Assembly: GCA_030044455.1 (NCBI GenBank)
Contig: JASHVU010000499.1
Coordinates: forward strand, 1-9,664
Direction: 5' to 3'
From: Acidobacteriaceae bacterium
Lineage (GTDB): Bacteria > Acidobacteriota > Terriglobia > Terriglobales > Acidobacteriaceae
Length of the DNA stretch: 9,664 bases
In this document: positions 6,420 through 9,664 of the stretch, one piece after another
How positions within the stretch are numbered: position 1 is the stretch's first letter
How the letters are laid out: every line of letters starts with the position of its first letter
Program-made: the position numbers and the translations under genes
Notes under the pieces: model-generated
Told to the model about the DNA's origin: nothing
The model's input: only the letters and a program-made list of their open reading frames with translations
Databases searched by the model: none

Positions 6420-7909
6420 TGCGCCCATTGCTCGAAAACCTCTCTCACACTGCGCAGCGTGGGCTGCTGGACGGCGCGGCGTTGATTGTGGCGCGCGAGC
6501 GGCGCAGCGACTGGCGCAAAGAGTGGCGCGGCGAACTGTGGCACGTGCGTCGCGAGACGGCTCAAGCAACGGAGTCGCTACTGCAAACGGAAGCCAAGCG
6601 GGTCAGCTTCTGCCTGGGCGCGTTTGCCGATGCGTGGTGCCTCCGCGGGCGGTTTTCAATACGTCCAAGGTTTGTGCATCGCCCCGCGCTTGACTGCATT
6701 CTGTGGCTGGTATGCGGGTTGGTCGTGTGCGCGGTAGTGGCGCGCATCCTGCCCGGCGTCCGCGCTGAACAAGACGCGACGCGCTACCGCGTCCGGTCTG
6801 GAGTGGTATTGATCCAGGACGCCCAGTCGTTGAACTTCCCCATCGCGTCGGTTTCAACGGAGCAGTTTCGCGACTGGCAAGCGACCAGACAGCGATTTTT
6901 TGATGCGATTGCATATTATTGCAGCGCGCGCGAACAAGTTAATGTCGATGGCGGCAGCACGGGGTCGATGCAGGTGGCGCGGGTGAGCGCAAACTTTTTT
7001 GCGGTGTTGGGAGTGCCATTGCTCTTGCAGGCCTCACGGACCACTGAGTCGGGTGCACCGGCGAGGGTTGTGCTGAGCTACGGCATGTGGGTACGTGAAT
7101 TTGACGCGAATCCGGCGGTGATTGGGCGCGTTCTGCGAATCGGCGGTGAGACGTTTCAGATTACGGGCATTGCGCCATCGAGCTCGTTGCCGCTTCCTGG
7201 CAATCCGTCGATATGGGTGATTGGCTCAGTTGGCGATCGAGAACAGGCCGGGAACGCCGAGGGATTTGTGGTAGCCCACCTATCGAAGCGAGGACAGGCC
7301 GCGTTAGTGGCCCATGGCGATAACATTCCGATCGCGGTCGCGGGCGAAGATCCAGCCGAAGCGAGCCTGGTTGGTGTGACGCTTAGGGATGAGACCAAGG
7401 GCCCGGGCACGCTGGCCGGTTTTGCGCTTTTTCTGGCTTTCCTGGCGCTGCCCGCGGTTGTGTCGGTTTCGCTGAGCGAGTCGACCTTCAGTGCATACCG
7501 GCCTTCGTTGAAGCATCAGTGCACACGTTGGCTTTTTCTGGCCGCGAAAATGGGGTTGGTCATCGCGATAGGTTTTTGCGCCTCGATGGCGCTGTCGTAT
7601 GGGTTCACCAGCGCGTATTCGCCGACGGCTGAGCTTGCGCAATTTGCCACGGGATTTGTCTCTAGCCTTTTTGGAATGCGCTGGGCGCTGTTCGACCAGA
7701 GACACCGTTGCCCGGTTTGCTTGCGCCATGTCACGAATCCGACGCGAGTGGGACTGGCGTCACACACCTTTCTCGGTTGGAATGGGACTGAAATGTTTTG
7801 CGCAGGAGGGCACACGCTGCTGCATGTTCCGGCATTGCCAACGAGCTGGTTCCAGGCGCCTCGCTGGGTGTACCTCGATCCGTCGTGGGGATTCTTGTTT
7901 TCGCCGTAA
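6416..7909 (+). CDS. MacB-like membrane protein with one periplasmic domain and a C-terminal CxxC...CxxxH tail
   Basis: The product has 497 residues. The cytoplasmic N-terminal 90 residues include DWRKEWRGELWH (32-43). A membrane helix follows at about 91-113, then a MacB_PCD-like periplasmic domain at about 125-325, recognised by VARVSANFFAVLGVP (188-201), ARVVLSYGMWVREF (216-229) and VIGRVLRIGGETFQITGIAP (235-254). Three further helices lie near 331-353, 371-397 and 404-425. This is one half of an ADOP permease. The last 70 residues are different: C432-P-V-C435 and C462 with H466 look like a zinc-binding knuckle or ribbon, followed by an aromatic end (WFQAPRWVYLDPSWGFLF). The tail should be cytoplasmic if the four-helix topology is right. 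It overlaps padR by ATGA, so the two are co-translated; an ATG at 6419 is an equally possible start. The function is unknown. A role in sensing or in assembling the divergent ABC exporter is conceivable but not shown. Confidence 0.85.
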   Translation: MMRPLLENLSHTAQRGLLDGAALIVARERRSDWRKEWRGELWHVRRETAQATESLLQTEAKRVSFCLGAFADAWCLRGRFSIRPRFVHRPALDCILWLVCGLVVCAVVARILPGVRAEQDATRYRVRSGVVLIQDAQSLNFPIASVSTEQFRDWQATRQRFFDAIAYYCSAREQVNVDGGSTGSMQVARVSANFFAVLGVPLLLQASRTTESGAPARVVLSYGMWVREFDANPAVIGRVLRIGGETFQITGIAPSSSLPLPGNPSIWVIGSVGDREQAGNAEGFVVAHLSKRGQAALVAHGDNIPIAVAGEDPAEASLVGVTLRDETKGPGTLAGFALFLAFLALPAVVSVSLSESTFSAYRPSLKHQCTRWLFLAAKMGLVIAIGFCASMALSYGFTSAYSPTAELAQFATGFVSSLFGMRWALFDQRHRCPVCLRHVTNPTRVGLASHTFLGWNGTEMFCAGGHTLLHVPALPTSWFQAPRWVYLDPSWGFLFSP

Positions 7910-7952
7910 GGTCAGTTGCGCCGTGAATGAGCGAATAAATGAAAGAGACGAG

Positions 7953-7984
7953 AAGGGCGAGCCGTTAAGCTCGCCCTTTGTTTT
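7953..7984 (+). terminator. Rho-independent terminator of the padR operon
   Basis: AAGGGCGAGC (7953-7962) pairs perfectly with GCTCGCCCTT (7969-7978) around a 6-base loop, and the T-rich run TTTGTTTT (7977-7984) follows. It lies 44 bases after the stop of the MacB-like gene and separates that operon from oxyR. On the opposite strand the sequence after the stem is less T-rich, so it is probably one-directional. Confidence 0.92.
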
Positions 7985-8094
7985 GGGGATTGCCGCGTGC
8001 AGAAAAACTTGGGAGAGGGCTGAATCAGAGGATCGTGGACCGTGATTCGTGGCCAGTAACACTGCGAACGAGTAGAGATTATGTGGATGCGGAC

Positions 8095-8144
8095 GATAAG
8101 TACAATCGATTATTCCTACTGTGACGATTGGTTGAGACTATGAT
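8095..8144 (+). promoter_or_regulatory. Candidate oxyR promoter with an upstream LysR-type dyad
   Basis: A TATGAT -10 box lies at 8139-8144 with no good -35 box 16-18 bases upstream, which suits an activator-dependent or autoregulated promoter. Upstream, the palindrome AATCGATT (8104-8111) sits inside a partial dyad ATAA (8096-8099) / TTAT (8110-8113), centred about 44 bases before the predicted start near 8151. LysR-type regulators commonly bind such dyads near their own promoters. The match to the OxyR consensus is poor, so this is only a candidate. Confidence 0.35.
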
Positions 8145-8150
8145 TAAGAC

Positions 8151-8192
8151 GGGTGCGGCAGCGCAACCCTGACGGCCGGACTCGAATCCGGC
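8151..8192 (+). other. Structured 5' leader of oxyR: two consecutive hairpins
   Basis: Hairpin one (8151-8169) pairs GGGT-GCG with CGC-A-ACCC, seven base pairs with one bulged A and a 4-base loop. Hairpin two (8175-8192) pairs GCCGGA with TCCGGC around the loop CTCGAA. The predicted transcript start near 8151 would place hairpin one at the 5' end. An AGGA ribosome binding site at 8199-8202 follows, itself in the loop of a weak ACCA/TGGT stem. No known riboswitch class is recognised. Hairpin two resembles a tRNA T-arm but has an 8-base loop when drawn that way and no other tRNA arms. Confidence 0.45.
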
Positions 8193-8211
8193 GGTACCAG
8201 GAATTTTGGTT

Positions 8212-9132
8212 ATGAATCTGCAGGAATTGCGGTATCTTGTTGCGGTTGCGGAACAGCGGCATTTTGGGCGCGCTGCCGAGGCCTGCAATGTGAGCCAGCC
8301 AACGCTCTCAAGCCAGATCAAGAAGCTTGAAGACGAACTGGGCGTGACGCTGCTGGAACGGACCAACAAGCGCGTGGATTTGACGCCGGTGGGCGGGCAG
8401 ATCTTGGCGCACGCGCGGCGGGCTTTGGCCGAGGCCGGTCAAATGGAGGCGGTAGCGCAGGCGGCCCGCGATCCGCTGGTGGGACCGCTGAAACTGGGCG
8501 TGATTCCCACGCTTGCGCCGTACCTATTGCCGATGATCCTGAATCCGCTGAAACAGGCTTATCCCGGAATGACGCTGGAGCTATGGGAAGACCAGACGCG
8601 GTGGCTGATTGACGGGTTGCGCAACCACCGGCTGGATGCGGCGCTGCTGGCCACTCCGCCCGACGCGCCTGAACTCACTGAGCTTGTGCTCTTCAAAGAG
8701 CCGCTCCTGGCGGCGCTGCCGCAAAATCACAAGCTGGCGAAGGCGGCGAAGGTGGATGAGGATGCGCTGGCCGATGATTTGCTGGTGCTGGCCGACGGAA
8801 ACTGCCTGGCGAGCCAGGCACTGGAGGCATGCGGAGCGCGCGCGCACAGGACGGGGGTGACTGCATCGATGCAGGCTTCGACGCTTGATACGCTGGTGAA
8901 CCTGGTGGCTGCAGGATACGGATCGACACTGCTGCCGGCGCTGGCTGCCGATTCGTTTCGCAAGCGGGAGATTGTCCTGCGGCCGCTGGTAGGCGCATCA
9001 AGCCGGACGATCAGGCTGGCGAGCCGGCCGGGGTTCCCGAGGCCGCAGGCGTTGAGGGCGCTGGAGAAGGTGGTTCGGAAGGCGGTCGACACGACCGCGC
9101 GCCGAGATTTTGGATCTCAGCTTAAGACTTAA
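8212..9132 (+). CDS. oxyR: OxyR-type LysR-family hydrogen peroxide-responsive regulator
   Basis: This regulator of 306 residues has the family's usual length. The N-terminal winged helix (residues 1-60) contains MNLQELRYLVAVAEQRHFGRAAEACNVSQPTLSSQ and the LTPVG wing end. The effector domain from about 90 has GPLKLGVIPTLAPYLLP, as in OxyR. The decisive feature is the pair C198 and C207, nine residues apart in DGNCLASQALEAC, which aligns with the redox cysteines C199 and C208 of E. coli OxyR. These form a disulfide on oxidation by hydrogen peroxide and switch the regulator's DNA-binding state. LVAAGYGSTLLPALA (231-245) is also typical. The usual histidine before the first cysteine is asparagine here, and the arginine two residues after it is alanine. 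The ATG at 8212 has AGGA 9 bases upstream; a TTG at 8206 is less likely. No katalase or peroxiredoxin gene is adjacent in this window. Confidence 0.9.
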   Translation: MNLQELRYLVAVAEQRHFGRAAEACNVSQPTLSSQIKKLEDELGVTLLERTNKRVDLTPVGGQILAHARRALAEAGQMEAVAQAARDPLVGPLKLGVIPTLAPYLLPMILNPLKQAYPGMTLELWEDQTRWLIDGLRNHRLDAALLATPPDAPELTELVLFKEPLLAALPQNHKLAKAAKVDEDALADDLLVLADGNCLASQALEACGARAHRTGVTASMQASTLDTLVNLVAAGYGSTLLPALAADSFRKREIVLRPLVGASSRTIRLASRPGFPRPQALRALEKVVRKAVDTTARRDFGSQLKT

Positions 9133-9148
9133 GCACTCAATCTTTTTT
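9120..9148 (+). terminator. Possible weak terminator overlapping the oxyR stop
   Basis: GCTTAAG (9120-9126) and CTTAAGC (9128-9134) form a perfect dyad across the oxyR stop codon, and a run of six T lies at 9143-9148. The stem is short and A/T-rich and the T-run is 8 bases away, so termination would be inefficient if it occurs. Confidence 0.35.
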
Positions 9149-9209
9149 GCAAATAACTCTCAATCTGACATTTGAAGCGATTCAGAGATCTCCTGGAATT
9201 CCGTCCCCA

Positions 9210-9218
9210 TTATCCACA
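9210..9218 (+). other. Consensus DnaA box upstream of smc
   Basis: TTATCCACA is an exact match to the high-affinity DnaA box consensus. It is the only exact copy I see in the 236-base spacer between oxyR and smc, so it is not an origin; it could be a DnaA-titration or regulatory site, or chance. Confidence 0.4.
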
Positions 9219-9237
9219 AAGGTACGTTTTTCCGGCG

Positions 9238-9266
9238 TTGACCCCGCGTTTCAGGGTCCGTAGAGT
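9238..9266 (+). promoter_or_regulatory. Candidate sigma-70 promoter for smc
   Basis: TTGACC (9238-9243) and TAGAGT (9261-9266) are separated by 17 bases. The predicted start near 9273 would give a leader of about 96 bases. The -10 box is only a 4 of 6 match. The rest of the 9133-9368 spacer shows no convincing gene; a short frame ending at 9366 has a TTG start and no ribosome binding site. Confidence 0.4.
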
Positions 9267-9368
9267 CAGTATTCGAAGGGTTTTGGTGTGTCGAAAGAAG
9301 CTGCGGGCAGGTATTTTTTGCAGCTTGGAAGGCACTGCCCGGATGTACCCCATCAAACTGGAGTAGAA

Positions 9369-9664
9369 ATGTTGAAATTAAAGAAGATTCACATCCTCGG
9401 TTTCAAGAGCTTTTGCGACCGCACTGACCTGACGGTGGCGGGCACGGGGATTGCCGTAGTGGTGGGGCCAAACGGATGCGGCAAGTCGAACATCTTCGAC
9501 GGGGTGAGCTGGGTACTGGGAGAGCAGAGCGCAAAGACGTTGCGCGGCACGCACATGCAGGACGTGATCTTCGCCGGAACGCGGGAACGCAAGCCGCTGG
9601 GGATGGCCGAGGTAAGTCTGACGTTAGTCGACCCCGAAGCGTATGAAGGGCCGATTCCAGTTGA
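9369..9664 (+). CDS. smc: Chromosome segregation ATPase SMC, N-terminal part, cut by the window edge
   Basis: The first 98 codons are present and open to the window end. They encode the N-terminal half of the SMC head: [15 protein letters not shown] (residues 5-19), Walker [10 protein letters not shown] (33-41), then [18 protein letters not shown] (43-60) with the Q-loop glutamine at 53, and MQDVIFAGT (63-71). These match bacterial SMC almost position by position. The complete protein would have about 1,200-1,300 residues with a long coiled coil and hinge, act with ScpA and ScpB, and organise and segregate chromosomes. GGAG 5 bases before the ATG supports this start. The partner genes are not visible in the window. 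Confidence 0.97.
   Translation, partial: MLKLKKIHILGFKSFCDRTDLTVAGTGIAVVVGPNGCGKSNIFDGVSWVLGEQSAKTLRGTHMQDVIFAGTRERKPLGMAEVSLTLVDPEAYEGPIPV

Noticed and set aside
8151..8199. A tRNA 3' end or a SAM-type riboswitch in the oxyR leader
   Set aside because: Only a T-arm-like hairpin is present, with a one-base-too-large loop and no acceptor, D or anticodon arms. The GCAACC...GGT...CCA resemblance to a SAM aptamer lacks the required upstream stems, and oxyR is not a methionine gene.
9172..9366. A 64-codon frame ending just before smc
   Set aside because: TTG start without a ribosome binding site and an Arg-rich translation of no known family; the candidate smc promoter and DnaA box lie inside it.
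1..9664. CRISPR array, insertion sequence, integrase, toxin-antitoxin pair or phage genes
   Set aside because: No regularly spaced direct repeats, transposase or integrase motifs, or target-site duplications were seen; the genes are ordinary chromosomal types.

Overview
The window looks like chromosomal DNA of a member of the Acidobacteriota (Terriglobia-like). The main reasons are a large orphan MacB-type permease with the architecture of the acidobacterial duplicated orphan permeases (ADOP), a small PadR regulator coupled to a second, unusual MacB-like membrane protein, and moderately high GC throughout. The assignment is inference from gene content, not from a marker-gene phylogeny.

Layout. 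Positions 2306 to 1 (minus strand) hold an ADOP-type permease whose C-terminal end lies beyond the window. A 380-base spacer with a long imperfect hairpin follows. A plus-strand flavin reductase-like FMN-binding protein lies at about 2687-3322. Convergent to it is a minus-strand pair: an ABC ATPase (5971-5198) overlapping by 8 bases a 611-residue polytopic membrane protein (5205-3370). Divergent from the ATPase, a short PadR-family regulator (6099-6419) overlaps by ATGA a 497-residue membrane protein (6416-7909). That protein has a single MacB-like periplasmic domain and a C-terminal CxxC...CxxxH tail. A clear intrinsic terminator at 7953-7984 closes that operon. An OxyR-type LysR regulator follows (8212-9132), then the start of the chromosome-segregation ATPase gene smc (9369 to the window edge).

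How the genes fit together. The ATPase and the 611-residue protein form a plausible ABC-2-like exporter, and the PadR protein is the obvious candidate to control it and its own operon. The 127-base intergenic region holds two opposed promoters with overlapping -35 boxes and an 11-bp inverted repeat that could be the PadR operator. The predicted PadR transcript starts at or next to its ATG, so it may be leaderless. The ADOP permease, flavin reductase, OxyR and SMC show no evident functional link to this module. The most novel element is the 6416-7909 protein, a half-ADOP with a probable metal-binding tail, co-expressed with the PadR regulator.
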